In this document: positions 36,291 to 45,476 of the stretch, in pieces
Position numbering within the stretch: the first letter of the stretch is position 1
Layout: the number at the start of each line of letters is the position of its first letter
Origin: Bradyrhizobium sp. Ghvi
GTDB taxonomy: Bacteria; Pseudomonadota; Alphaproteobacteria; Rhizobiales; Xanthobacteraceae
DNA: 64,000 nt
Assembly (NCBI RefSeq): GCF_900115265.1
Contig: NZ_FOVU01000002.1
Span: forward strand, 852,785-916,784
Direction: 5' to 3'
The notes under the pieces: generated by a model
Databases searched by the model: none
Told to the model about the DNA's origin: nothing
The model's input: the letters and a program-made list of their open reading frames with translations, nothing else
Made by a program: the position numbers and the translations under genes

Positions 36291-36470
36291 GGCTGACGGC
36301 AGGTCTCCTGGCTCGCGGGTCGTGACCACTTCGTCGCCTTCCCGGGACCGAGGACCCAGTGGCTTGTGACGAAGGATTCACCGCTCACAGTTGCGGGGGC
36401 AGCTACGGCATTGGGGAAACATCCCCGCACCGCATTCCCTTTTCATCCCCTTTCGGGGAAACCGTCATCG
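36291..36470 (-). promoter_or_regulatory. Cobalamin (AdoCbl) riboswitch 1
   Basis: On the minus strand the conserved parts occur in order: GGGAATGCGGTG, GCTGCCCCCGCAACTGT, AAGCCACTGG, GGGAAGGCG, and the B12 box GAGCCAGGAGACCTGCC. The closing stem pairs TGACGG (near 36466) with CCGTCA (near 36294). It lies between the divergent cobC and the TonB receptor, oriented toward the receptor. It should reduce receptor and PepSY protein synthesis when adenosylcobalamin is plentiful. Confidence 0.95.
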
Positions 36471-36553
36471 CCATCTAGGATTACGGCGAAGATGGAGTCA
36501 ATGTGCCAGACGCGGCGATAAGCCACAGCGGGCAACTTCCCTGGGAGATCTGC

Positions 36554-37126
36554 ATGGAAGGCGAGACCTTCCTTTGGTTGATACGGCATGCCCCCGTCGA
36601 GGGCGTCGCGGGCACCATCCACGCGGCTGATGCGCCGGCCGATCTTGCCGATCGCACGCAGCTGGAGGCACTGCGCCAGCGCTTGCCGCGGGATGCGGCG
36701 AGCTATGCCAGCCCGTCGCGACGCACGGTGGAGACCGCACGAGCGCTGGGGCTGGAACCTGGGCTGGTGCCCGAATTCGGCGAGCAGGACTTTGGCGACT
36801 GGACGGGTCGGCGGCATGACGAGCTCGCCGCGGTCGGTGGCGAGACCTATGCGCAATTCTGGAGCGACCCGGCACGCGGCCGGCCGCCCGATGGAGAGAG
36901 CTTTGAAGACCAGATCGCGCGCGTCAGGCTCGGCCTCGCGCGGATTGGTGCGGGCTCAGCAACGCTCGTCGTTCATTCCGGCACCATTCGTGCCGCACTC
37001 TGCATCGCGCTCGATCTGACGCCGCAGGTAGCCTTGCGCTTCGTCATTGATCCGCTGTCGCTGACCCGGATCGACCGGCTCGCGACTGGCTGGCGCGTCG
37101 TGTCGGTCAATCAGCAGGTCAGCTAG
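36554..37126 (+). CDS. cobC: Alpha-ribazole phosphatase-like histidine phosphatase
   Basis: The product is 190 residues from the ATG at 36554, with GGGAG 7 bases upstream; a GTG at 36503 is in frame. It has the phosphoglycerate mutase fold with LIRHAPVEG (catalytic His12; the usual RHG is RHA here), SPSRRTVETARALG, a Glu in FGEQDFGDWTGR and a late VVHSGTIRAAL with the second His. In cobalamin synthesis this enzyme removes the phosphate from alpha-ribazole 5'-phosphate or from cobalamin 5'-phosphate. Its position next to cobT supports this. It is convergent with cobT and the two overlap by 8 bases. Confidence 0.88.
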   Translation: MEGETFLWLIRHAPVEGVAGTIHAADAPADLADRTQLEALRQRLPRDAASYASPSRRTVETARALGLEPGLVPEFGEQDFGDWTGRRHDELAAVGGETYAQFWSDPARGRPPDGESFEDQIARVRLGLARIGAGSATLVVHSGTIRAALCIALDLTPQVALRFVIDPLSLTRIDRLATGWRVVSVNQQVS

Positions 37127-38171
37127 GTCTGTCGGGCACATTGGCCTGCGCAAAAGTCGCCATCTCGTTGTGAAGGGCGCAGGCCGCCCGCACCAGCGGC
37201 AGCGCGATCGCAGCCCCCGATCCCTCCCCGAGCCTGAGATCGAGGCTGATCAGCGGCTGCACGTTCAGCGCGCGCAGCACCAGCCGATGCCCCTGCTCCG
37301 CCGATTGATGCGACGGCAGCAAGAACGGCCGGCACGATGGGTTCACCCGCACCGCGGCGAGTGCGGCAACCGACACGATGAAACCGTCGATCAGCACGGG
37401 AATGCGCGCCTGCGCAGCCGCGATGATCGCGCCGGAGATGGCCGCGATCTCGAGGCCGCCAACAGCGCACAGGATCTTTTCGGGTGAAGCACCCGCCAAG
37501 CCGTGACGCCCAATCGCGGCGTCCACCACACGCGCCTTGTGGGCGCGGCCGGCCGCATCGACACCGGTGCCATGACCCGCGATCTCTTCCGCGCTGATAC
37601 CGAGCAGGCTTGCCGCGATCGCCGCAGACGTCGTGGTGTTTCCGATGCCCATCTCGCCAAAGATCAGGAGGTCGGGCTGGTTGGCCTCCGCCCGCGTCAC
37701 GGCGCGCCGGCCGGCCTCGAAGGCGAAGGCCAGCTCCGCAGGTGTGAGCGCAGGCTCAATGCTGAAATCGCGCGTGCCGTGGCGCGGCTTGTCCGCGACA
37801 ATGCCCGGCATCTCTTCCTGCGCCAGCGTTCCAGCGTCGACGACTTCAAGGGTGGAACCAAGCTGGCGCGCCAGCACCGAGATCGCAGCACCGCCGGCAG
37901 CAAAATTCGCCATCATCGCGATGGTGACCGCTTGTGGATACGCCGATACGCCTTGTGCGACGATGCCGTGATCGCCGGCGAAGACGATGATCGGCACGCG
38001 TGTCGCACGCGGTTGTTCGGTCGCCTGCAGGCCGGCAAGCTCGATCGCGAGCTGCTCGAGCCGGCCGAGCGCACCGGTCGGCTTTGTCAGTTGCGCCTGC
38101 CGCGCGATTGCTGCTTCGTGATGAACCGCGGAAGTCTCCGGGCATTTCTGGGTGACCCATTCAGGGAACAT
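37119..38171 (-). CDS. cobT: Nicotinate-nucleotide:dimethylbenzimidazole phosphoribosyltransferase
   Basis: The 350-residue enzyme of the lower-ligand branch (called CobU in Pseudomonas denitrificans) makes alpha-ribazole phosphate from DMB and nicotinate mononucleotide. Family blocks are LTKPTGALGRLEQLAIELAG, FAGDHGIVAQGVSAYP, FGEMGIGNTTTSAA and the late RLGEGSGAA, which contains the catalytic Glu. It is the last gene of the cobL-to-cobT unit, 10 bases after cobF, and its 3' end overlaps the phosphatase gene. Confidence 0.96.
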   Translation of the reverse strand: MFPEWVTQKCPETSAVHHEAAIARQAQLTKPTGALGRLEQLAIELAGLQATEQPRATRVPIIVFAGDHGIVAQGVSAYPQAVTIAMMANFAAGGAAISVLARQLGSTLEVVDAGTLAQEEMPGIVADKPRHGTRDFSIEPALTPAELAFAFEAGRRAVTRAEANQPDLLIFGEMGIGNTTTSAAIAASLLGISAEEIAGHGTGVDAAGRAHKARVVDAAIGRHGLAGASPEKILCAVGGLEIAAISGAIIAAAQARIPVLIDGFIVSVAALAAVRVNPSCRPFLLPSHQSAEQGHRLVLRALNVQPLISLDLRLGEGSGAAIALPLVRAACALHNEMATFAQANVPDRPS

Positions 38172-38181
38172 GCTGCCTCGC

Positions 38182-38931
38182 TTATGGCCTGCGCTTGAGA
38201 ATGTAACTGTCCATGATCCAGCCGTGCCGTTCGCGTGCGTCCTGCCGCGCGGCGACGATGCGCGGCCCCAGCTCGGCTAGCGTCCCTGACATGATGGCTT
38301 GGTCTGGCATGCCGAGATAGGCACCCCACCAGATGTGAAGACCTTCCGGATCGAGCGACTGGAACGCCGTGCCGCCGTCGAGCATCACAACGACTGTATC
38401 GACGCCCTCTGGCCAGCCGCCTTCGCGCAGGCGCCGCCCCGTCGTGACCAAGAAGGGCTCCCCGATGTCATTGAGCGGCAGCGCATGGGCCGCGCACAGC
38501 GCCTGGATCGAGGTGATGCCGGGCACGACCTCGATCTCAGGCAGCGGATTGAGCCGCCGCGCGATGCGTAGCGAGGAATCGTAGAGCGAGGGATCGCCCC
38601 AGATCAGAAGTGCGACCTTGCCCTCTCCGCCGATATGGTCAGCGATCGCCTGCGACCAGGCCGCGGCCACCGCATCGTGCCAATCGTCCACGCCCTTGCG
38701 ATAATCCGCTTCGCCCGCGTCGCGCACCGGAAGATCGAATTCGGCGATGCGCGTGTTTTTGCTCGTCAGCACATCGGCGCAGATGGTCCGCCTGAGATCG
38801 GCGAGATCGGATTTTGCCGTCCCTTTGCGCGGGATGAGCACGAGATCAGCGGCATTGATCGCTTGAACCGCGGCGCGCGTCAGCTGCTCCGGATCGCCGC
38901 AACCAATACCGATCAGGGAAAGCGTCATCAT
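38182..38931 (-). CDS. cobF: Precorrin-6A synthase (deacetylating)
   Basis: The 249-residue SAM-dependent methyltransferase belongs to the tetrapyrrole family. It starts MTLSLIGIGCGDPEQLTRAA and has LIWGDPSLYDSSLRI and VVPGITSIQALCAAH, the SAM and substrate loops. CobF is specific to the aerobic route: it methylates C1 of precorrin-5 and releases acetate. The start codon overlaps the cobA stop by four bases. The C-terminal part (ERHGWIMDSYILKR) matches the family end. Confidence 0.94.
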   Translation of the reverse strand: MMTLSLIGIGCGDPEQLTRAAVQAINAADLVLIPRKGTAKSDLADLRRTICADVLTSKNTRIAEFDLPVRDAGEADYRKGVDDWHDAVAAAWSQAIADHIGGEGKVALLIWGDPSLYDSSLRIARRLNPLPEIEVVPGITSIQALCAAHALPLNDIGEPFLVTTGRRLREGGWPEGVDTVVVMLDGGTAFQSLDPEGLHIWWGAYLGMPDQAIMSGTLAELGPRIVAARQDARERHGWIMDSYILKRRP

Positions 38932-39659
38932 GACGATCCGCCCTCCGCGAGCGCGCCGAACATGATGACGGCGGCCGTGGAGGCAGCGCCGCCCCGCGCC
39001 ACCTGCTCGGCGAGCTCGGCAATCGTCGTGCGGACCAGCCGCTCGTCGGCACGGCCGAGGGATTCCGCGAACAGCGCCGGAGTGCCCGGTGAGAGACCGT
39101 GCTCGATCAGTTTGGCGACGAGCGCCGGAAACGTCCGCCGGCCCATATAGACCACCGTCGTCGCGTCGGCATCGGCCAGCGCCGTCCAGTTTAGATTTGG
39201 CGGCAGTTCGCCGGTGACATCGGCGCCGGTGACGAATTGCACCCGGCGCGAGGTGTGGCGACGCGTCAGCGGGATGCCGGCCTGCGCGGCGGCGACGCAG
39301 GCCGAGGTGACGCCGGGAATGATCTCGTAGGCGATGCCGGCTTCGCGCAGCGTCTCGAGCTCTTCCTCGAGCCGGCCAAAGATACCGGCATCGCCCGACT
39401 TCAGCCGCACGACCCGCGCGCCCGTCGTGGCGTAGTCGACCAAGAGGCGGTTGACGTGGTGCTGCTTTGTCGAGGGACGCCCTGCCCGTTTCCCGACAGC
39501 GACGAGATTGGCACCGGGCCGGGCGAGATCGAGGATCGCACCTGAGGCGAGATCGTCATACAGCACGACGTCTGCCTCGCGCAGCCGCGCGGCGCCCTTG
39601 AGGGTGAGAAGCTCGGGATCGCCGGGGCCGGCGGAGACGAAGGAGACAAAACCGCTCAC
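38928..39659 (-). CDS. cobA: Uroporphyrinogen-III C-methyltransferase
   Basis: The 243-residue SUMT adds methyl groups at C2 and C7 of uroporphyrinogen III to give precorrin-2, the first step from haem synthesis into B12 and also into sirohaem. It has the usual start VSAGPGDPELLTLKGAARLREADVVLYDDL, RLKSGDAGIFGR and YEIIPGVTSACVAAAQAGIPLTRR. No CysG fusion is present. It overlaps cobB by four bases and cobF by four bases in one operon. Confidence 0.95.
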   Translation of the reverse strand: MSGFVSFVSAGPGDPELLTLKGAARLREADVVLYDDLASGAILDLARPGANLVAVGKRAGRPSTKQHHVNRLLVDYATTGARVVRLKSGDAGIFGRLEEELETLREAGIAYEIIPGVTSACVAAAQAGIPLTRRHTSRRVQFVTGADVTGELPPNLNWTALADADATTVVYMGRRTFPALVAKLIEHGLSPGTPALFAESLGRADERLVRTTIAELAEQVARGGAASTAAVIMFGALAEGGSS

Positions 39660-40969
39660 CGGTCCTCCGCGATCAGATGGAAGAACGTGCCGGTGGCGTG
39701 CCCGCGCCGCGAGCCGGTCTCGGCGATGACCGCGCCCGTTGCATCGTGCACGACCGCCAGCGGCGTATCGGGCTGCGCGACGATGGTCGAATAGTGAAAC
39801 TCATGCCCGCGCAGGCGTGCGCCGGTCGCGTGTCCCGGCATCGGCGCAGCCAACCTGGCGAGACGATAGCCCAGATGCATGCGACGCCTGGCAAAGCTGG
39901 TCTCGAGGCCAAGCAGGCCCGTCATCTCGTGCCTGATACCGTCGGCGTCGATCAAAGCTGTGCCCAGCACCATATACCCCCCGCATTCGCCGTGCACAGG
40001 TCGCCTCTCGGCAAAGGCGCGCAGGCCGCTGCGGAAGCGCGCATTCGCGGCGATCCCGCCGGCATGAAGCTCCGGATAGCCGCCGGGCAGCCAGCACACA
40101 TCGGCGCTTGCATCGGGCGTCTCATCGGCCAGCGGCGAGAATGTCGAGATCTCCGCGCCGGCCGCACGCCAGGCTTCCAGCATATGAGGATAGACGAAGG
40201 AAAACGCAGCGTCGCGGGCCAACGCGATGCGCTGGCCGGGCGGCGTCACGTTCAGGCCGTTCGACGCAGCTTGCGGCGACCATGTCGCGGCCGCCCGCAG
40301 CACCGCGTCGAGATCGACATGCTCGGCGATAAAGCGCGCGGCCTCGTCGATCAGCTTGCCGATCTCGGCCTGCTCCTCGGCCTGCACCAGACCGAGATGC
40401 CGCTTCGGCAGGCTGATCTCGGCATGGCGCGGCAGCGCGCCGAACACGGCAATGCCGGCGTCATTGAGCGCACGCCGCACCAGGTCTTCGTGGCGTGGGC
40501 TGGCGACGCGGTTGAGCACGACCCCGGCAAGGCGTACGCCGGCGCGATAATCACGCAGGCCCGCGGCGATGGCCGCTGCCGTCTGCGCCTGCCCGGAGGG
40601 ATCGATCACCAGAACCACCGGCCAGCCCAGCATCTCTGCAATGTCGGCGGTCGCACCGGTGCCGGAGACACCGCGCGCGGCGACGCCATCGAACAGGCCC
40701 ATCGAGCCCTCGGCCAGCACGATATCGGCATCCGTACCGCGGCTGATGAGATGCGCGATCGTCGCGCGATCCATCGCCCAGCTGTCGACATTGACCGAAG
40801 CGCGCCCCGTGGCCGCGGCATGGAAGGCAGGATCGATATAGTCGGGGCCGCTCTTGAAGCACTGCACGTTCAAGCCGCGATTGCGCCAGGCGCGCGCGAG
40901 CGCCAGCGTCAGCGTGGTCTTGCCGACGCCCGAGGCCGGCGCGGAGATGACGAGGCCTGCCGGCATCAC
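39656..40969 (-). CDS. cobB: Cobyrinate / hydrogenobyrinate a,c-diamide synthase
   Basis: The 437-residue ATP- and glutamine-dependent amidase has an N-terminal dethiobiotin synthetase-like domain with [19 protein letters not shown] and [12 protein letters not shown]. The C-terminal class I glutaminase domain has the nucleophile Cys in [12 protein letters not shown] and a terminal His region ([14 protein letters not shown]). It amidates the a and c side chains. In the aerobic route the substrate is hydrogenobyrinic acid, before cobalt insertion by CobNST. It overlaps both neighbours by four bases. Confidence 0.95.
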   Translation of the reverse strand: MMPAGLVISAPASGVGKTTLTLALARAWRNRGLNVQCFKSGPDYIDPAFHAAATGRASVNVDSWAMDRATIAHLISRGTDADIVLAEGSMGLFDGVAARGVSGTGATADIAEMLGWPVVLVIDPSGQAQTAAAIAAGLRDYRAGVRLAGVVLNRVASPRHEDLVRRALNDAGIAVFGALPRHAEISLPKRHLGLVQAEEQAEIGKLIDEAARFIAEHVDLDAVLRAAATWSPQAASNGLNVTPPGQRIALARDAAFSFVYPHMLEAWRAAGAEISTFSPLADETPDASADVCWLPGGYPELHAGGIAANARFRSGLRAFAERRPVHGECGGYMVLGTALIDADGIRHEMTGLLGLETSFARRRMHLGYRLARLAAPMPGHATGARLRGHEFHYSTIVAQPDTPLAVVHDATGAVIAETGSRRGHATGTFFHLIAEDR

Positions 40970-41748
40970 GATGCCTCCGGAAAACGCGGCTCGGCACCAA
41001 CAGGCCGGTAGCGGCGATCGTAGTCGGCGGCATAGAGTCGGCTCTCGTCGAAATCCGTAGCGTCCAGCGATTTGCCGACCAGGATCAGCGCGGTGCGCTC
41101 CATTTCGCTGCCCACAGCCGCATCGAGAGTGCCGAGCGTCGCGCGAACGATGCGCTGGTCTGGCCAGCTCGCGCGCCAGACGATGGCAACCGGGCAGTCC
41201 GCGCCATAGTGCGGCGTGAGCTCGGCGACGACCTTGTCGAGCAAATGGATCGACAGATGGATGGCGAGCACCGCGCCGGTCGCGGCGAATGCCGCGAGCT
41301 TCTCGCCTTCTGGCATCGCGCTGGCGCGGCCCGGCGTGCGCGTCAGCACAACTGTTTGCGCAAGGCCGGGCAATGTCAGCTCGGCCTCAAGCGCGGCCGC
41401 TGCCGCGGAGAAGGATGGCACGCCCGGCGTCACCGTGAAGCGAATGTCGAGCGCGCGCAGGCGGCGAAGCTGCTCGCCCATCGCCGACCAGACCGAGACA
41501 TCGCCGGAATGCAGCCGCGCGACGTCCTTGCCCTCGGCATGCGCGGCGGCAATCTCCGCGATGATTTCGTCAAGCGACAGCGGCGCGGTGTTGACGATGC
41601 GCGCACCCGGCGGACAATGCGCCAACACGCCTTCGGGCACCAACGATCCCGCATAGAGACAGACCGGGCAAGCGGCGATCAAATCGCGCCCGCGCAAGGT
41701 CAGCAAGTCAGGTGCGCCGGGCCCGGCGCCGATGAAATGCACCGTCAT
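40966..41748 (-). CDS. cobM: Precorrin-4 C11-methyltransferase
   Basis: This 260-residue SAM-dependent enzyme starts [20 protein letters not shown] and has [19 protein letters not shown] and the [22 protein letters not shown] and [13 protein letters not shown] blocks that are typical of CobM/CbiF. It methylates C11 of precorrin-4. The C-terminal [21 protein letters not shown] is also a family feature. It overlaps cobE and cobB by four bases on either side. Confidence 0.95.
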   Translation of the reverse strand: MTVHFIGAGPGAPDLLTLRGRDLIAACPVCLYAGSLVPEGVLAHCPPGARIVNTAPLSLDEIIAEIAAAHAEGKDVARLHSGDVSVWSAMGEQLRRLRALDIRFTVTPGVPSFSAAAAALEAELTLPGLAQTVVLTRTPGRASAMPEGEKLAAFAATGAVLAIHLSIHLLDKVVAELTPHYGADCPVAIVWRASWPDQRIVRATLGTLDAAVGSEMERTALILVGKSLDATDFDESRLYAADYDRRYRPVGAEPRFPEAS

Positions 41749-42113
41749 GGGCCATCTCCTTCGGCGATTGCCGCGGTCGCGGTGCGATCCTGCGAGACCA
41801 CACGCGTCGCGATGATCCGCGCACGAGCGCCGGCTGCTGCAAGCGCCGCCGCTTCGGCAACGGAGCCGGTGCAGTACTTTCCGACGACGAGCTCCGACTG
41901 CGTCGGCGTGTCGATCCGCGCGAGTTCATCGGCCGATACCGCCCTGATCGGCACGCCGCACTCGCGCGCGAGCTGCTGCAGCGCCTCCGCATCGGCCTTG
42001 TCGCTGACCGTAGCAACGGCCCCAAGGCCCTCCGGACCGCCGGCAGCTGCAAGCGCCTCTCGCAACGAGGCGAGCGTCACGTCTTTTCTGAATCCGAGCC
42101 CGGCGACCTTCAT
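41745..42113 (-). CDS. cobE: CobE-like protein (CbiG C-terminal domain)
   Basis: The product is 122 residues from the ATG at 42113, which overlaps the cobL stop by four bases; the open frame begins earlier at 42155. It is the free-standing CbiG C-terminal domain: [19 protein letters not shown], then [20 protein letters not shown] and [14 protein letters not shown]. CobE is needed for the aerobic pathway in Pseudomonas denitrificans, but its exact reaction is not settled; its anaerobic relative opens the delta-lactone. Its position between cobL and cobM is the common one in Rhizobiales. Confidence 0.88.
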   Translation of the reverse strand: MKVAGLGFRKDVTLASLREALAAAGGPEGLGAVATVSDKADAEALQQLARECGVPIRAVSADELARIDTPTQSELVVGKYCTGSVAEAAALAAAGARARIIATRVVSQDRTATAAIAEGDGP

Positions 42114-43291
42114 CGGACCACACTCCACTGCACCACCGGCCGCACCGGCTCCCACGAGCGGTAACGGCCGAGCGGGGCGGCATGCGCGATCTCCACCCGA
42201 AGCAGATCGCCGCCGTGCTGCCGATGCAATTCGGCGAGCAATCCTTCCGTCTCCAGCGTCACGGAATGCGCGACCAGTCGCGCGCCCGGCGACAGGCGCG
42301 ACCAGATCGCATCGAACATCGCACGATCGAGGCCGCCACCGATGAAGACCGCGTCAGGCAAATCCAACGTCGCCAGCGCTTCCGGCGCTTGTCCTGTGAC
42401 GACAATGATCCGGTGCGCCGACCCGAACGCCGCCGCATTGCTGTGGATGTTCGCAGCGCGATCCTCGCGCGCCTCGACCGCGATCGCAGTTCCCCCGCAG
42501 AGCGCCCACTCTACCGAGATCGAGCCCGAACCGGCACCGATATCCCACAACCGTTCGCCCGGACGCGGCGCGAGTGCCGAGAGCGCGAGCGCGCGCACCG
42601 GCCGCTTGGTGATCTGGCCGTCATGAACGAAGAGATCGTCCGGCAATCCGGAGCTTCGGGGAATACCCTGGCCTCCCCGCGCCTGCACCGCCACCGCAAC
42701 CAGCTTCCCGGCAATATCCTGAGCAAACAGATCGGCGCGGTGCTGATCAATATATTCGCGCGGCCCGCCAAGCGCCTCGAGAGTCCACACGAGGGAGGCA
42801 CCCCATCCGCGCTGCGTCAGCCATTTGGCGAGATCGCCGGCGGCCTTCCCGTCGCGCAGCAGGCAAATGATGCGCGCATCTTGCGCCAGATGGGGGACGA
42901 GACGCTCGAATGGTGCGGCATGGAGGCCAAGGCATGTGGTTGCTTCGAGCCGCCAGCCAAGCCGCCCCGCAGCGAGTGAGAAGGCCGATGGCGCGGGATA
43001 CGCGATCCACTCGCCGCCACCCAGCTTCTCGGCAAGACCTGCACCGGCGCCGTGCCAGAACGGATCGCCGGAGGCGAGCACCGCCGTCGGTCGTCCGCGG
43101 CAGCTCAACACGATTTCAGCATCGAACGGGACGGGCCACGCCCGGCCACGGCTTCCGACGTCTGCAAGCGCGAGATGCCGCTCGCCGCCGAAGACGGTTT
43201 CCGCATTGGCGAGCGCCTTTCGGCTTGCGTCCGACAGCCCGGCAAGGCCATCTTCGCCGATACCGATGATGGTCAGCCAGGGATCAGACAT
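42110..43291 (-). CDS. cobL: Precorrin-6Y C5,15-methyltransferase (decarboxylating)
   Basis: The product is 393 residues from the ATG at 43291. It is a natural fusion: an N-terminal CbiE-type methyltransferase (WLTIIGIGEDGLAGLSDASRKAL, VLASGDPFWHG) and a C-terminal CbiT-type Rossmann methyltransferase (LWDIGAGSGSISVEWAL, DAVFIGGGLD). It methylates C5 and C15 and removes the acetate side-chain carboxyl at C12. It leads the minus-strand unit cobL-cobE-cobM-cobB-cobA-cobF-cobT. Its start codon overlaps the divergent cobK start, so its promoter must lie inside cobK. Confidence 0.95.
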   Translation of the reverse strand: MSDPWLTIIGIGEDGLAGLSDASRKALANAETVFGGERHLALADVGSRGRAWPVPFDAEIVLSCRGRPTAVLASGDPFWHGAGAGLAEKLGGGEWIAYPAPSAFSLAAGRLGWRLEATTCLGLHAAPFERLVPHLAQDARIICLLRDGKAAGDLAKWLTQRGWGASLVWTLEALGGPREYIDQHRADLFAQDIAGKLVAVAVQARGGQGIPRSSGLPDDLFVHDGQITKRPVRALALSALAPRPGERLWDIGAGSGSISVEWALCGGTAIAVEAREDRAANIHSNAAAFGSAHRIIVVTGQAPEALATLDLPDAVFIGGGLDRAMFDAIWSRLSPGARLVAHSVTLETEGLLAELHRQHGGDLLRVEIAHAAPLGRYRSWEPVRPVVQWSVVR

Positions 43292-44036
43292 GATGCGCGC
43301 CCTCATTCTGGGCGGAATTGCCGACGCGAACGTGCTCGCCGTGGAGATCGCGCGCGCAGGCATCGATGCCGTCTATTCCTATGGCGGCCGTACCCGCGCT
43401 CCTGCCGATCAACCGCTGCCGACGCGTAGCGGCGGCTTCGGCGGCGTGAGCGGGCTTGCCGATACCATCAGGCGCGACGGCATCACGCATGTGATCGACG
43501 CGACTCATCCTTTTGCGGTCGAGATGAGCCGCAACGCGATCGAGGCCTGCGCCCAAACCGGCACGCCGCTGATCGCGCTGGAGCGCGCGCCTTGGACAAA
43601 GGCGCCCGGCGATAGCTGGATCGACGCGGCTGATGTCGACGCAGCGGCCGCCGCGCTGTCCGAAGCGCCCGCGAACGTGTTCCTCGCCATTGGCCGCCAG
43701 CACATCGCGCCGTTCGCAAGCAGGCCGCAACATGCCTACACGCTGCGGTTCGTCGATCCGCCTGAAGGGGCGCTGCCCTTCGCCGCCGATGTCATCGTTT
43801 CGCGCGGGCCGTTCACGCTCGACGGCGAACTGGAGATGCTGCGCGCGCGCAAGATCGCCTGGATCGTGGCCCGCAATTCCGGCGGCGACGGCGCGCGCGC
43901 CAAGATCGATGCTGCTCGCCTGCTCGGCCTGCCAGTGATCATGATCTCCCGGCCAGAGCTGCCCGAAAGGCCGCGCGTGGAGAGCGTCACTGAGGTGATG
44001 CAGTGGCTCGGTCATCGGACCTGCCTCGGTGCGTAA
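43290..44036 (+). CDS. cobK: Precorrin-6A reductase
   Basis: The product is 248 residues; tandem ATGs at 43290 and 43293 are both possible, with AGGGA upstream. The family start is RALILGGIADANVLAVEIA, followed by THVIDATHPFAVEMSRNAIEAC (the conserved HPF motif), LAIGRQHIAPF and a C-terminal AARLLGLPVIMISRPELP. It reduces precorrin-6A with NADPH. It is the only plus-strand gene between cobL and cobJ: its start overlaps that of cobL, and its 3' end overlaps the end of cobJ by 25 bases. Its promoter must lie inside cobL. Confidence 0.95.
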   Translation: MMRALILGGIADANVLAVEIARAGIDAVYSYGGRTRAPADQPLPTRSGGFGGVSGLADTIRRDGITHVIDATHPFAVEMSRNAIEACAQTGTPLIALERAPWTKAPGDSWIDAADVDAAAAALSEAPANVFLAIGRQHIAPFASRPQHAYTLRFVDPPEGALPFAADVIVSRGPFTLDGELEMLRARKIAWIVARNSGGDGARAKIDAARLLGLPVIMISRPELPERPRVESVTEVMQWLGHRTCLGA

Positions 44037-44746
44037 ACCCAACGACCGACGCGGCGCGTCTGCGAATTGCCGACGATCACCAGCGTGCGCATGTCGGCCA
44101 TCTCGGGCGCCGCTTCGTTCAGCCTCACGCTGACGATCTTCTCGTCGGCAGCGCTGACGGCACGGGCGAAGATCACGAGCCGTTCGCCGCAGCCGGCTTC
44201 CTTCAATACCGCAAGCGCGCGGCCAAATCCCTCCGGCCGGCTCGCCGAACGTGGATTGTACATCGCAATCGAAAAATCCGCTTCCGCCGCGAGCCGCAGG
44301 CGCTTCTCGATCACCGCCCACGGCTTGAGATTGTCGGAGAGATTGATGGCGCAGAAGTCATGGCCGAGCGGCGCACCGGCGCGCGCGGCGGCGGCCAGCA
44401 TCGCGGTGATGCCAGGCAGCACGCGGATCGGCAGGTCCTGAAGATGCGGCGCCTGTTCGAGCGCCTCGAACACGGCCGACGCCATGGCGAAGACGCCGGG
44501 ATCGCCGGAAGAGACGACCACAACCTGCCCGCCTTCGGCGGCTAGGCGCAGCGCCTCACGCGCGCGCTGCAACTCCTCGCGATTGTCGGACGGATGCAGC
44601 GTGAGTTCCGGCCGCGGCGCGATGCGTGCCACATAAGGCGCATAGCCCAGGATATCGGTCGCAGCGGCCAACGCGACGGAAACCTCCGGCGTCACCAGCG
44701 CCTCGCTACCCGGGCCGAGGCCCGCGATGGTCAGCGTGCCCGTCAT
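44012..44746 (-). CDS. cobJ: Precorrin-3B C17-methyltransferase
   Basis: The product is 244 residues from the ATG at 44746, overlapping the cobI stop by four bases. The start TLTIAGLGPGSEALVTPEV, then VVVVSSGDPGVFAMASAVFEAL, FCAINLSDNLKPW and IAMYNPRSASRPE are the hallmarks of CobJ/CbiH. It drives ring contraction while methylating C17 to give precorrin-4. It is the last gene of the second riboswitch-controlled unit and converges with cobK. Confidence 0.96.
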   Translation of the reverse strand: MTGTLTIAGLGPGSEALVTPEVSVALAAATDILGYAPYVARIAPRPELTLHPSDNREELQRAREALRLAAEGGQVVVVSSGDPGVFAMASAVFEALEQAPHLQDLPIRVLPGITAMLAAAARAGAPLGHDFCAINLSDNLKPWAVIEKRLRLAAEADFSIAMYNPRSASRPEGFGRALAVLKEAGCGERLVIFARAVSAADEKIVSVRLNEAAPEMADMRTLVIVGNSQTRRVGRWVYAPRQVR

Positions 44747-45474
44747 TCGGCAGCGCCCGGATGCCGGCCCTTGCCGTGAACCAGCACGATCGCAAAATAG
44801 GGACAATCGGCGGCATCGATCTCGGCGAGCCGCGCCACGCGCTCGCCCGGCATGGTGCCGCGCTCGACCAGCCAGGCATCGTCGAGCCGGTCTGCGGATG
44901 CGAGCGCGCGGCGCACTTTTGCGAGATTGCGGCCGGTCTTCATGACGACGAGCGCATCGGAATCGCGCATGCGGCGTTCGAGCTCGGCTTCGGGAAGCGT
45001 GCCCATCAGCACCGTCGTGACGTCGTCGCCGAGCGCGATCGGCTGGCCGACGCCGTTCCAGCAGCCGACCATGCCGGGAATGCCGGCGATCACCTCGATC
45101 TCGACGCGACCCTGCAGGCGCGCGTGCAGATGCATGAAGGAGCCGTAGAAATAGGGATCGCCCTCGCACAGCACGACGACATCGACGGCGCGCGACAGCC
45201 GCGCCAGCCGCTCGGCCCATTCGTCGTAGAAGCCTGACAGCAGCTGGACGTAGTCGGCACTGTCAAACGCGATCTCCGTCGTCACCGGATATTCCATGGG
45301 ATATTCGGTGACATCGGCGGCCAGCATGCCCTCGACGATGCGCCGCGCCTGACCGGGCCTGCCCTTCTTGCGGAAATAGGCAACGTGCTTGGCGCCTCGC
45401 ACGGTTCGATCGGCGCGCACGCTCATTAGATCGGGATCACCGGGGCCGAGACCGCAGCAGATAATGCGTCCCAT
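44743..45474 (-). CDS. cobI: Precorrin-2 C20-methyltransferase
   Basis: The product is 243 residues from the ATG at 45474. It has IICCGLGPGDPDLMSVRADRTV, the YPMEYPVTTEI block, VVVLCEGDPYFYGSFMHLHARL and VIAGIPGMVGCWNGVG, all characteristic of CobI. It methylates C20 of precorrin-2 to make precorrin-3A, the substrate of CobG. The gene lies 2 bases after cobH and overlaps cobJ. Confidence 0.96.
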   Translation of the reverse strand: MGRIICCGLGPGDPDLMSVRADRTVRGAKHVAYFRKKGRPGQARRIVEGMLAADVTEYPMEYPVTTEIAFDSADYVQLLSGFYDEWAERLARLSRAVDVVVLCEGDPYFYGSFMHLHARLQGRVEIEVIAGIPGMVGCWNGVGQPIALGDDVTTVLMGTLPEAELERRMRDSDALVVMKTGRNLAKVRRALASADRLDDAWLVERGTMPGERVARLAEIDAADCPYFAIVLVHGKGRHPGAAE

Positions 45475-45476
45475 GA

